From: Pelagophyceae sp. CCMP2097
Taxonomy: Eukaryota > Sar > Pelagophyceae
Reading direction: 5' to 3'
Length of the DNA: 10,908 nt
Assembly (NCBI GenBank): GCA_026770575.1
Contig: MU657168.1
Location: 466,948 to 477,855 of the forward strand
Program-made: the position numbers and the translations under genes
Notes under the pieces: model-generated
The model's database searches: none
What the model was told of the DNA's origin: nothing
What the model saw: the letters and a program-made list of their open reading frames with translations, nothing else
Shown here: positions 1 through 7,519 of the stretch, one piece after another
Numbering within the stretch: the stretch's first letter is position 1
Layout: the number at the start of each line of letters is the position of its first letter

Positions 1-287
1 AAAAAGAAAAAATAAATAGCTCAATAAGAAATAAAATAATAAAAATAAAGATAAGGAGGATTTGAAAGTTCAGCGATTAGTTAAATAATTTCAATTATTT
101 ACGTGGGCATTGCAATGGGATTTGGCTGTATCCTTCGGGTCCTCCGTGTGCCTCCGGCGCGCTCTTGTAATAGGTCCGTAATCCAGTGGTGCAGTGGCAA
201 AAGAAAAAGTTTCCGAATTGTCTCAGACGTCCGTCCGACTCCCGTCGACGGGGCCCGGGTGTGCCGCCGCTCCCGCTTCGGGGGGGC
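1..287 (+). promoter_or_regulatory. AT-rich upstream region of the metallophosphoesterase-like gene
   Basis: The first 100 bases are strongly AT-rich, mostly A-runs, unlike the GC-rich coding DNA that follows. Composition changes sharply after about position 105. A perfect 9 bp inverted repeat with a 2-base loop lies at 82-90 and 93-101. No convincing TATA box or known element is visible. By position this is the promoter and 5' leader of the plus-strand gene starting at 288. An in-frame ATG at 186 exists but precedes the stretch that looks like a mitochondrial leader, so I treat 186-287 as untranslated. No upstream gene is visible. Confidence 0.4.
82..101. repeat. AT-rich perfect inverted repeat
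   Basis: TAAATAATT at 82-90 is followed by TC and the exact reverse complement at 93-101. It sits upstream of the first gene. It could be a protein-binding dyad or just AT-rich chance; its role is unknown. Confidence 0.5.
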
Positions 288-1590
288 ATGCTGCTGCGGG
301 CGGTGCGGTGCGCGCCGCGGTCCTCCGCGGGCCTGGCGCGCAGGCTGGTAAACTGCGCGGCGCAGTACAGGACCAAGCCAGAGTGGCTTGCCGACAATAC
401 TGAAGACGTCGAGTGCGAAATCCTCTACGTCGTCGGTGCGCCCCCCTGGCGTGCGCCCCTGCGCTTCGGAAGGGAACCGTCGGACGGCGACGGCGGTCGC
501 AGGTGGCCTCTACGGCAACGCTTTCGCGCTGGAGGCTTTGCGCACCGTCCTGAAAGCCGAGATCGCCAAGAACCCGGAGAACGACATCGCAGTCGTCTTC
601 AACGGCGACTTTAACTTCTTCAACGCGACGCCCGAAGCCTGGGTGGCCATCAACGCGGCCGTGCACGGCCGCGTCTCCGAGGGCATGGGCGGCCGTGTCC
701 ACGCCTTTGCCACACGCGGCAACGTCGAGGCCGAAGTCTCGGCGGCGGTGTGCGTGCCCGACGCCGTCATCGGCTGCGGCTGCGCCTACCCGAAAAAAGC
801 GGGCCCAGCGTTGGAAGCCAACGCCACGGCCATCGTCCAGCAGCTGCACGCCGCCGCGTGCGAGGCCGACGCCGCCGGCCACGAATGGATCGCGCCCTGG
901 CTCAAGTCGCTCCCCTTTACGCGCACGTTCCAAGTCGGCGACGCGCGAGTCGCCGCCATCCACGGAGACGCCACGTGCGACACTCGTCCAAGACGCCTGC
1001 GTGCGGTGCCGAGCGATCGTGTCTATAGGTGTGTCAACGGCTGGCGCTTCGCGGCGGACGCTCTGGAGTCGGGTCCGCCCCGGAACGGGCAGCTACTTGA
1101 CGCGACGCTGTCTTCCTGGCTGGAGCGGGCGGAGGTGGACATCTTCGCGTCGACGCACACGTGCCTGCCCGTCTTCAAGAAGCTCGAGCAGGGCGAGTGC
1201 GCCAAGGTCGCGGGCCAGTGCACTTCGACCAAGGGCGGCATCGTGGCCAACAACGGCGCGTATCTTCGCGTATATTAGGAGCGTCGCAGAGCGTAATTAG
1301 GCGCGGCGGGCATGGGCAACTTTGAGCGCGAGCTCTGCGGCATCGTCACCCGAATCGCAATCGAGTATGTGGAGACGCCCGTCGAGGCGCTGTACGCGAC
1401 GTGGGTCCACGACGTGACGGTCGAGGCCATCCCGCTGCACTTCGACGTGCAAAAGTGGCTCGACGACGACTTCCTGCCGCGCTGGCCGCCGGGGTCTGCC
1501 GCCCACGACGCCTACTACGACCGCATCGTCGGAGGTGTCGTCGACTGGTTCCCCAGGAACGCGACCAAGGACGCCCGCGCACCCCCGTAA
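288..1590 (+). CDS. Metallophosphoesterase-like protein, putative mitochondrial, 4 exons
   Basis: Exons are 288-435, 503-974, 1029-1255 and 1301-1590, giving 378 residues with frame closing exactly. Introns are 67, 54 and 45 nt. Each junction restores a conserved stretch: YVVGGLYGN (residues 47-55), HGDATCVNGW (203-212) and NNGAAGMGNF (281-290). Visible motifs resemble calcineurin-like phosphoesterase metal-binding loops: NGDFN (83-87), RGNVE (121-125), HGD (203-205) and STHT (248-251), plus a CGCAYP motif (141-146). The family is an uncharacterised metallophosphatase-like group known from bacteria and eukaryotes; the substrate is unknown. Residues 1-25 are rich in Arg, Ala and Leu with no acidic residue, as in mitochondrial presequences, which is why I chose ATG 288 over the in-frame ATG at 186. 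The third intron uses a GC donor. The 54 nt intron has no in-frame stop, so retention would add 18 residues. An alternative reading as two separate genes is contradicted by the continuous NNGAAGM motif. Confidence 0.78.
1256..1300 (+). other. GC-AG intron (intron 3 of the metallophosphoesterase-like gene)
   Basis: The intron starts GCGCGT and ends ATTAG. Only this cut gives NNGAAGMGNF in frame; a GT donor at 1260 paired with the AG at 1299-1300 shifts the frame. The bases GCGCG occur both at the intron start and at the start of the next exon (1301-1305), so the junction could slide formally, but only this position has an AG acceptor. Confidence 0.65.
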
Positions 1591-1870
1591 GAAAACAGTG
1601 TGAGAAGAATTTGAGAAGAGGGTTGATTATTTATATCCCGGGAAAGAAGTGCAGACGCGGAGTACACCAGGCTGGCCGCCGGCCCTGATCAGGAGCAGTT
1701 TAATGCCCTTGCGACGTCGGGAACCGGTCGACCTTCCGCCTCAAAGTGCAAGGTCTGTTCAGATTCAGTGATAGTCTAAAGTACTTAAGTGTGCCAGTTT
1801 CAGTGGAGCGAGCTTGTGTGCGAAGCGAGCTGCAGAGCGCGTGCCGCTCGTCAGGACCGGTTCGTCGGCG
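1591..1870 (+). other. Intergenic: 3' flank of first gene and upstream region of aldo-keto reductase
   Basis: This 280 bp lies between two genes on the same strand. It is less GC-rich than the genes, with a short AT-rich patch near 1620-1636 and another near 1770-1790. I see no RNA gene or repeat. An ATG at 1814, in frame with the reductase, could extend that protein by 19 residues. Confidence 0.5.
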
Positions 1871-2810
1871 ATGGCCTCGCTGCCGTCGAAGATGCTGCGG
1901 CTCTCCAACGGCGCGATGATGCCCCAAGTGGGCTTCGGGTTGTACTTGATGGGTGAAGCCGAGGCTTGTGCGGCGACGGCGGCGGCCCTCAAGGCGGGCT
2001 ACCGCCACCTCGACTCGGCGTCGTTCTACGGCAACGAGCGCGGCGTCGGCGCCGGCCTTTTAGCGAGCGGGGTTGCAAGGCGCGACGTCTTCGTCGCGAC
2101 CAAGGTCTGGACGGACTGCATCGGCCTCGGCCCCGACGCCGTGCGTTCGTCGGTGCGCAAGTCCGCCGAGCTCCTCGGCGTCGAATACCTCGACCTCGTC
2201 TACGTGAGCCCACGCTCGCCCCGTATTCGGGTAGGTGCAGTCACGCAACTCGTAGGTGCACTGGCCCGCGCCCGGCCACGTGGCCGCGTACCGGGCCCTC
2301 GAGGCGCTGCACGCCGAGGGCCTCGTCCGCGCCATCGGCCTGTCGAACTACCGGATCGAGGACTACGACGAGCTCGTATCCGCGGGTTTAAAAGTGGCGC
2401 CGGTGGCGAACCAAATTGAATGCAACCCCTGGCTCTTCCGAACCGAAACAATCGAATTCTTCAAAGCCAAGGACATCGCCACCGTCGCCTACAAGCCCCT
2501 GCTCCGAGGCGGCGGCCTCGACGACGCCACCGTCGTGGGGCTTTCCGGAAAGCACGGCGTCTCGCCGGCGCAGGTCCTGGTCAAGTGGGGCCTGAACCAC
2601 GGCCTCGCCGTGCTCCCAAAGTCGTCAAACGCGGGGCGTATGGCGCAGAACCTCGACGTCTGGTCCTTCGATCTGGGTTCCGAAGACATGGCCCAGCTCG
2701 ACGCGCTGCAGCCGGCCGGCTCGGACGAAACGTTCCGCGCGCACTTTGCCAAGCGAGCAGTCGTCGACGCCGACCAGCCCACCGTCGCCGTCTACGCCGG
2801 GGCGCCATAA
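1871..2810 (+). CDS. Aldo-keto reductase, NADPH-dependent, 2 exons
   Basis: Exons 1871-2203 and 2256-2810 give 295 residues, a normal length for the aldo-keto reductase superfamily (TIM barrel, cytosolic carbonyl reduction with NADPH). The catalytic tetrad is complete: Asp48 and Tyr53 in HLDSASFYGNE, Lys78 in VATKVW and His113 in VHWPAP. The intron falls just before His113's codon, and splicing joins DLVY to VHWP. Other signatures are IGLSNY, NQIECNPW (usually NQVE.HP) and the cofactor-binding PKSSN near the C-terminus. It most resembles AKRs of the diketogluconate-reductase / xylose-reductase type, but substrate cannot be told from sequence. Start chosen at 1871 because it begins with the usual short beta-hairpin leader (LSNGAMMPQVGFG) and has G at +4; the in-frame ATG at 1814 is an alternative. 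The next gene is convergent. Confidence 0.88.
2228..2269 (+). repeat. Imperfect 21 bp tandem repeat over the aldo-keto reductase 3' splice site
   Basis: GTAGGTGCA occurs at 2231-2239 and again at 2252-2260, with a 21 bp period. The second copy holds the acceptor AG used to restore VHWP. The first copy also offers an AG (2233-2234), but using it gives an in-frame TAG six codons later. Confidence 0.55.
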
Positions 2811-2958
2811 AGATTCCCTTCATCTCGCGGTACCGGGCCGCGGCACACGGCCGAGTCGCGCGACAAATTGAAGTCACGTGACTTAATTGAACGGTTGGCG
2901 CGGCGTCGTTTGGCGCGGCGCGCTCGTCGGAGACGGCGTCGTCGGCGCGGCGCCGGGC
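2811..2958. other. Convergent intergenic spacer with a CACGTG palindrome
   Basis: This 148 bp spacer separates the 3' ends of the aldo-keto reductase (+) and the coiled-coil gene (-). It contains the perfect 14 bp palindrome AAGTCACGTGACTT at 2871-2884, with AATTGA flanking on each side as a direct repeat (2866-2871 and 2885-2890). CACGTG is the core of E-box / G-box factor sites, but here it lies between two gene ends, not at an obvious promoter. Confidence 0.5.
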
Positions 2959-3844
2959 CTACACACGCGCGGTGGCGCTGGCGAGCATCTCGTCGCAGGG
3001 ACGCGGGCGTTGTGCGTTTTCGGGCCGAGCTTGCTGCGCACGGGCCGCTGTGAGGCACCGGGCGCCTTGGTCGGCCGCACAGGCGTCGGCGGCCTTGCGC
3101 GCTTGGCGTGTGCGAGCTCTGTGCGGACCTGGTTGGCGCCGACGTGCGCGGCGGAGCGAGATGGGTCTCGATGGGTCGCGCAAGGCGCAAGGCGCATCGA
3201 ACGGCGGCGACGCACGACGTCGAGCTCGGCCGTCGCCTCGGAGAGCTTCCGCCGCAGCCCCGACGCGTCGTTCTCGGCGGCCTGGGTGGACGCGTGTCAC
3301 GCAGGTCGCCGGCGGGCCAAAAACCATACCTCGGCGCGCGTCGCCGCGAGGGCCGCGTCGGCCGTCGTCCGAGCCGCGGCTGTGTCCGCCGCGGCGCGCG
3401 CGGCCTACGCGGCGGTCGCGCGCACCCCGGAGCGGCGCGGCACGGACCTCGACGGCCGCGAGGTCAATTTTGAGCTGCGAGACCTCGGCCTCCAGCTCGG
3501 CGGCGTACCGCGTCGCGTTCCTACGGCGAGCTCAGAGAGGGCGGCGGCGTGGCGTCGGTGCGTAGCCCTCTGGAGGTGACGCGGGGTGGGTACGCGAGCG
3601 CCTCTGCGGACTCTGCGAGCGAGGCCCGGAGCGTTTCGCGGAGCTCGCCGTGCGTGACGCGCATCTGGCGGAGCTGCTCGACGAGGATTTGCTCGGAAGT
3701 CTGCGCCTCTGAGAGGCCGCGGTCGAGGCGCGCCAGGGCGTCTGCGAAAGACGGCCCCGTCCGCCGCAGCCAGCGCGGCTTGGCTTCAGAGCACAGCGTC
3801 GACAGCGCCGCGCCCAAGAGGCATAGGCCGAAGCTCGCGCGCAT
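2959..3844 (-). CDS. Secreted or organelle-targeted Ala-rich coiled-coil protein, probably 6 exons
   Basis: I do not recognise a family. Model exons (minus strand): 3844-3594, 3520-3448, 3404-3330, 3281-3216, 3128-3081 and 3033-2959, closing in frame at 195 residues. Residues 1-21 form a signal peptide (MRASF, then a hydrophobic run GLCLLGAALSTLC, cleavage probably after SEA). From about residue 36 to 165 the protein is a continuous Ala/Glu/Leu/Arg heptad-like coiled coil; each of the first three junctions continues it (for example EALANATRYAAELEAE and TRAEAAENDAS). Introns are 73, 43, 48, 87 and 47 nt. The first four exons are well supported by the coiled-coil continuity. The last two are weak: I chose them by splice signals and intron length, and other joins are possible. 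The 87 nt intron is a multiple of three without stops. Role unknown; structural or plastid-directed function would be guesswork. Confidence 0.5.
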
Positions 3845-4117
3845 GACGGCGCCGCGCGCACGCTATTCAGACCCGCGGCGCCACGAGGTGTCAATCGAGC
3901 GCGCGGGAGCGAAGCAGCCACTGGAGCAGCCGGCCGGGAGCTTGCGCAACGAACTTGGCGATCAGTGTTGATGAATCCTTCCAACTTCACGCTCGAGATT
4001 TATCGAGAATTGGCCGTGTACACTCGATGAGGCTCCTCCAAATTCTGTCTGGGAAGAGGATCCTCCTCTTCCATTCGATCGACGTCTGGATTTGTGGCAC
4101 ATTTGACCAGCAAGGCG
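3845..4117 (-). other. Intergenic region upstream of the coiled-coil gene and downstream of the hydrolase
   Basis: This 273 bp separates two minus-strand genes. It serves as 3' flank of the hydrolase and promoter of the coiled-coil gene. It holds a small inverted repeat (CTCGA 3992-3996, TCGAG 4003-4007). I see no coding exon or RNA gene. Confidence 0.4.
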
Positions 4118-5153
4118 TTATACACGGGCTTGGAGAAAGGCGAAGATCTTGTCGACGACTCGGTGCGCGTATTTCCCGTTTACGGTGAGGTCGTGGCCCG
4201 CGCCGGGCACGCGGAGCAGCTCCTTGTCCGCGGCAGTGGCGCGGCCGAAGAAGGCCTCGACTTGCTGGAAAGGCACGATGTGGTCTTTGGTCCCCGAAAC
4301 GACGAGGAGCGGCCGGCGGAGCAACAGCCTCGAAGCGGCCTGATCCTCCTCGACCTGGCCGCTCGTCAGGTCGAGGAGCATGCGCGACGTCGCGAGGGGC
4401 CAGTGGCCGCTGTAGTTGCGCGTCGAGCCTGGCGGGTAATTGTACCTCGTCGGGTCCTCGGACGGCGTCAGCGGCAACACCGCCGCCGGCGCAACAGCCG
4501 AAAGGAAGCGCAGCGCGGACCGGACGGCGAGGCCGGGCAATACGCGCGCCTCGACGCCGACGGCCGGCGCCAGTAGGACGAGGCCCACAAAGTCGGCGGC
4601 GTCGTCGATGGACTCGGCCACGTACGCGCACACGGCCGCGCCGAGCGACGACCCGCACAGCGCCCAGCGCCCAGCGTGCGCCGCGCGGATGTGCGCCACG
4701 ACCGCCACCGTCTGATGCACAAGCCTGCGCGCGGCCGTCGGCGCCGCGCGCGCGGGGCCGCGAGGCCACGAGGGTGCCGACCTGTCAAAGTCGCCGCAGA
4801 CGGCGCGGGGCCCTTCGGAGAGGCCGTGACCCTCGAGTTCGATCACGAGGAGCTGCCACCCGGCGGCTAACGCCGATACGGCGAGGCGGTGCACCGTGAT
4901 AGTCTCGGCCTATCTCCGGGCGTGGACGGTCACAGCGAAGGACGCGTCGCAGACGCGGCGGACGGGCGCTCTCGCAGATGCCGTGGACGTAGACGAGCAT
5001 GGGCGCTCCGTTTTGCCGGCTCCACTTTTCCACGTTGAGCCGCAAGCTGTCGACTTCCACGGCGAAGCGGCTCCGCGCGGCGTCCACCGCGCCGTCGTCG
5101 CCCGACAAGATAGGCGAGCCCTCTGAAGCCCCGGGCTCGACGGACGGATCCAT
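4118..5153 (-). CDS. Alpha/beta hydrolase, monoacylglycerol-lipase / serine aminopeptidase S33 type, 3 exons
   Basis: Exons (minus strand) 5153-4968, 4909-4782 and 4724-4118 give 306 residues, typical for this family. Visible features in order: oxyanion-hole strand LVYVHG (53-58), IELEGHGLSEG (85-95), nucleophile elbow GSSLG (129-133, Ser131), the acid Asp252 in SGTKDHIVP, and catalytic His282 in PGAGHD. The triad is therefore complete. These enzymes hydrolyse acyl esters such as monoglycerides in cytosol or at membranes; the real substrate is not visible. No signal peptide or membrane segment is seen. The first intron (4967-4910) has a GC donor and joins GICES to AETITVH. The second (4781-4725, GTCGGC...CGCAG, 57 nt) joins CGDFD to LVHQTV through a split Arg codon; it has no in-frame stop, so retention would insert 19 residues. 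The gene is divergent from RPN3. The start at 5153 is the last ATG before the conserved domain; the frame is open further upstream. Confidence 0.82.
4910..4967 (-). other. GC-AG intron (intron 1 of the hydrolase gene)
   Basis: It begins GCCCGT and ends GATAG on the minus strand and is 58 nt. The only nearby GT (at +5/+6) does not give the right frame with the acceptor. GCC is found both at the intron start and at the start of exon 2. G at +5 matches the other introns of this window. Confidence 0.6.
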
Positions 5154-5586
5154 CCTCGAGGCGCCCTCCGCCGGCGAGGCTATCAACAAGGGTGAGGCCC
5201 GGAACGCCACGCGCCCGTCAACCCAGGGGTCGGCCAGGGCCTCGGAAGTTTGGGTGTTGGAGTCGCGACGTCGGAGTCGTCGTCCACGCGTCGCGCCGGC
5301 TCCACGCTCGAGCGCTCGATCGAATCGGAATCGGAGCTCCAGAACCAGAAAAGATTTGATTAAATCTAAAATGACTCGCAGTCCGGACGCGCGGAGCCGC
5401 GGAGCCCGCCACCGCACCACCCGATCCCCCGCGCGCCCCGCGACCCCGGGCTTGCCCCACCCTGCCGACGTCGACGCATTAAGGTCCGTTGACCACGGTA
5501 CGTTGACCCGCCTAGTCCCAAAATCGGAGAAAGGGTGTTTTGAACCGACGCGCGCATTCGTCGTCGGACGGTCGCGCTTTCGCAGC
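5154..5586. promoter_or_regulatory. Divergent promoter region between the hydrolase and RPN3
   Basis: 433 bp separate two head-to-head start codons, so both promoters must lie here or overlap the leaders. An AT-rich island at 5350-5372 contains AGATTT (5352-5357) and its reverse complement AAATCT (5362-5367). GTTGACC occurs twice (5489-5495 and 5504-5510). The plus-strand frame of RPN3 is open through the whole stretch, but I see no conserved protein in it. Confidence 0.45.
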
Positions 5587-7029
5587 ATGGTCGATGTGGT
5601 CGAGTCTGCGGTTGAGTCCGACCAGGTCACGTTTGGCAAGTTGATTGAGCGCAACGTGAACGTGATCGAGCGCGCCGTGGAATCTTCGCAGCCGCGGCTG
5701 ATGATGCGCGTGCTCCGGCAGAACGCGCCCATCCGCAAGCACGCCTCGGCGGAGACGCTCGCCGCGAAGATCCGCGAAATCATGCCCGAGGCCGCCGCCC
5801 TCAAGCCCGCGGTGCTGGCGGCGCTGGCCAAGGTCGCGGCGGCGGCGCCGGACGAGTCGTGCGGCGCCAACGAGGCGGCGGGCGCGGCGTCCGAGGTGCC
5901 CGAGGTCGAGGTTTATTTGCTGACGCTGGGCGTCTCGACGCTGCTGCGGTCTGGCGACGCGGCGGGTGCGGCGGCGCTGTGCGGCGGCGTCGTGGACCGG
6001 CTGCGCGAGCTGGCCGCGCGGCGGACTTTGGACCCGCTCGGCGCGCGCGTCTACGCCCTGTTTGGCCAGGCGCACGAGCAGCTCGGGTCGACGGATGAGA
6101 TCCGCGGCGCTTTATTTGCGGCGCACCGGACCGCGTGCCTCGGCCACAACGAATTCGGCGAGGCCGTCGTCCTCAACCTCCTGCTGCGCGCGCTGCTGGC
6201 GGCGGACCAGGTCGAGGCCGCCTTCAAGCTCGTCTCCAAGACGGCCTTCCCGGAGCAGGCCTCGAACAACCAGCTCTGCCGCTACCTGTTTTACACGGGC
6301 CGCATGCAGGCGCTCCGCCTCGACTACACCGACGCCCACGCAAAGCTGACGCAGGCCTCGCGCAAGGCGCCCGGCAACACGGCCCTAGGCTTCCGGCGCG
6401 CCGTGCAGAAGCTGACCGTGCTCGTGCAGCTGCTGATGGGCGAGCTGCCCGAGCGCGCGGCGTTCGCGGGCGCGGGCTTCCAAAAGGCCATGGCACCGTA
6501 CCTCGAGCTGGCGCGCGCCGTGCGCAACGGCGACATGACGGACTACACGCGCGTCGTCGCGCTGCGCGGCGCGCGCTTCGCGCAGGACCGCACGTCTACG
6601 CTGGTGGCGCGCTTGTCGCAGAACGTCGTCAAGACGGGCCTCCGGCGCATCACCACGTCCTACTCGCGGATTGCGCTGGTGGACATCCAGGCCGCGCTGC
6701 AGCTCGACAGCGCGCGCGCCGCCGAGTTCGTCGCCGCCAAGGCCATTGCGGACGGGTTGATCGACGCCGTGTTGGACCACGACGCGCAGTCGATGCGCAG
6801 CTCGGGCGTCGCAGACGCCTACGCCACCGACGAGCCGCAAAAGGCCTTCCACCGGCGCATCACCTTTTGCCTCGACGTCCACAACGAGGCCGTCAAGGCC
6901 ATGCTCTACCCGGACGCCGCGGCGCAGAAAATCGACGAGACGTGGGAAATCAAAAATGAAGTCTCTGACAAAAAGACGCCCGAGGAAGTCGCAAAGGAGA
7001 TCCAGGACGAGCTCCAGGAGGACGACTAG
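5587..7029 (+). CDS. RPN3: 26S proteasome lid subunit Rpn3 (PSMD3), intronless
   Basis: One uninterrupted exon of 480 codons plus stop. Rpn3 is a non-ATPase scaffold subunit of the 19S regulatory particle lid, where its PCI domain helps assemble the horseshoe of lid subunits. The family signature is clear along the length: NVNVIERAVESSQPRLMMRV near the N-terminus, the helical-repeat block NNQLCRYLFYTGRMQALRLD, and the PCI winged helix from about residue 339 (LSQNVVKTGLRRITTSYSRI, then LDSARAAEFVAAKAIADGLI, EPQKAFHRRITFCLDVHNEA). The C-terminus is acidic and charged, as expected. Length is slightly shorter than animal and yeast homologues because the N-terminal leader is short. Start chosen at 5587, just before the first conserved helix; in-frame ATG 5371 would add 72 Arg/Ser/Pro-rich residues with no family counterpart. 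Lack of introns contrasts with all neighbours. Confidence 0.93.
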   Translation: MVDVVESAVESDQVTFGKLIERNVNVIERAVESSQPRLMMRVLRQNAPIRKHASAETLAAKIREIMPEAAALKPAVLAALAKVAAAAPDESCGANEAAGAASEVPEVEVYLLTLGVSTLLRSGDAAGAAALCGGVVDRLRELAARRTLDPLGARVYALFGQAHEQLGSTDEIRGALFAAHRTACLGHNEFGEAVVLNLLLRALLAADQVEAAFKLVSKTAFPEQASNNQLCRYLFYTGRMQALRLDYTDAHAKLTQASRKAPGNTALGFRRAVQKLTVLVQLLMGELPERAAFAGAGFQKAMAPYLELARAVRNGDMTDYTRVVALRGARFAQDRTSTLVARLSQNVVKTGLRRITTSYSRIALVDIQAALQLDSARAAEFVAAKAIADGLIDAVLDHDAQSMRSSGVADAYATDEPQKAFHRRITFCLDVHNEAVKAMLYPDAAAQKIDETWEIKNEVSDKKTPEEVAKEIQDELQEDD

Positions 7030-7519
7030 GCGTATCCGCAGCCGCAAACGCGCGGGGCCGCGGGATGCCGCCGTCGGCGAAAAAAGTACGCCGCGACCGA
7101 CGCCGCGAGCACACGGAGGGACCCGGCGCCGTTTCAAATAGGCTCCTCAGTCTTAAAAACGCACCACCTCTTTCAACGCGCCTCCACGCGCGAGGAGCCG
7201 GCTCTTGTCGACACGTCGCGAGATAGGGACCTTGCGCGGTGCGCGTGAAATTTACAAACGGCCAGTTGGAATGATTCGAGAGGGTGCTGCTCTGTGCCAA
7301 AGGCAGCGGAAGATGAGGCATGCGGCTGGTTCTTCACCGAAGGATGCGGAGGAGTCTGACTACGTGCATCTTTGGAGGCGGTGGGCTGCGCGCGAAGTGC
7401 GGCGGCGCCCGCGCGCGACTGGCCGCCGTCGTCGAGAAGCCACGGGCGCCCAGGAGCCACGCCGGCCGCGAATCCTATCCGCGGAGTGCGTCGCACCATC
7501 TTCCTCGCAGGGGGGGCTT
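7030..7519. other. Convergent intergenic region between RPN3 and aconitase X
   Basis: 490 bp between two stop codons facing each other, so it should hold both 3' untranslated regions and polyadenylation sites. Open frames exist on both strands, but they are short, Arg-rich and match no family I know. No tRNA, repeat or conserved hairpin is seen. Confidence 0.45.

Noticed and set aside
223..963. Long minus-strand frame of 246 codons antisense to the first gene
   Set aside because: Arg- and Gly-rich translation without family motifs; it mirrors the codon bias of the real plus-strand gene.
1312..1590. Separate small gene starting at the ATG at 1312
   Set aside because: The sequence before and after this ATG completes the NNGAAGMGNF motif of the upstream gene, so it is exon 4.
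4785..5870. Minus-strand frame of 361 codons as one large protein
   Set aside because: Only its 3' part (5153-4968) is a real exon of the hydrolase. The rest overlaps the divergent promoter and the RPN3 start and has no family match; past 4968 the frame runs into an intron.
6385..7137. Minus-strand frame of 250 codons antisense to RPN3
   Set aside because: Shadow of the strongly conserved RPN3 frame; no recognisable domain.
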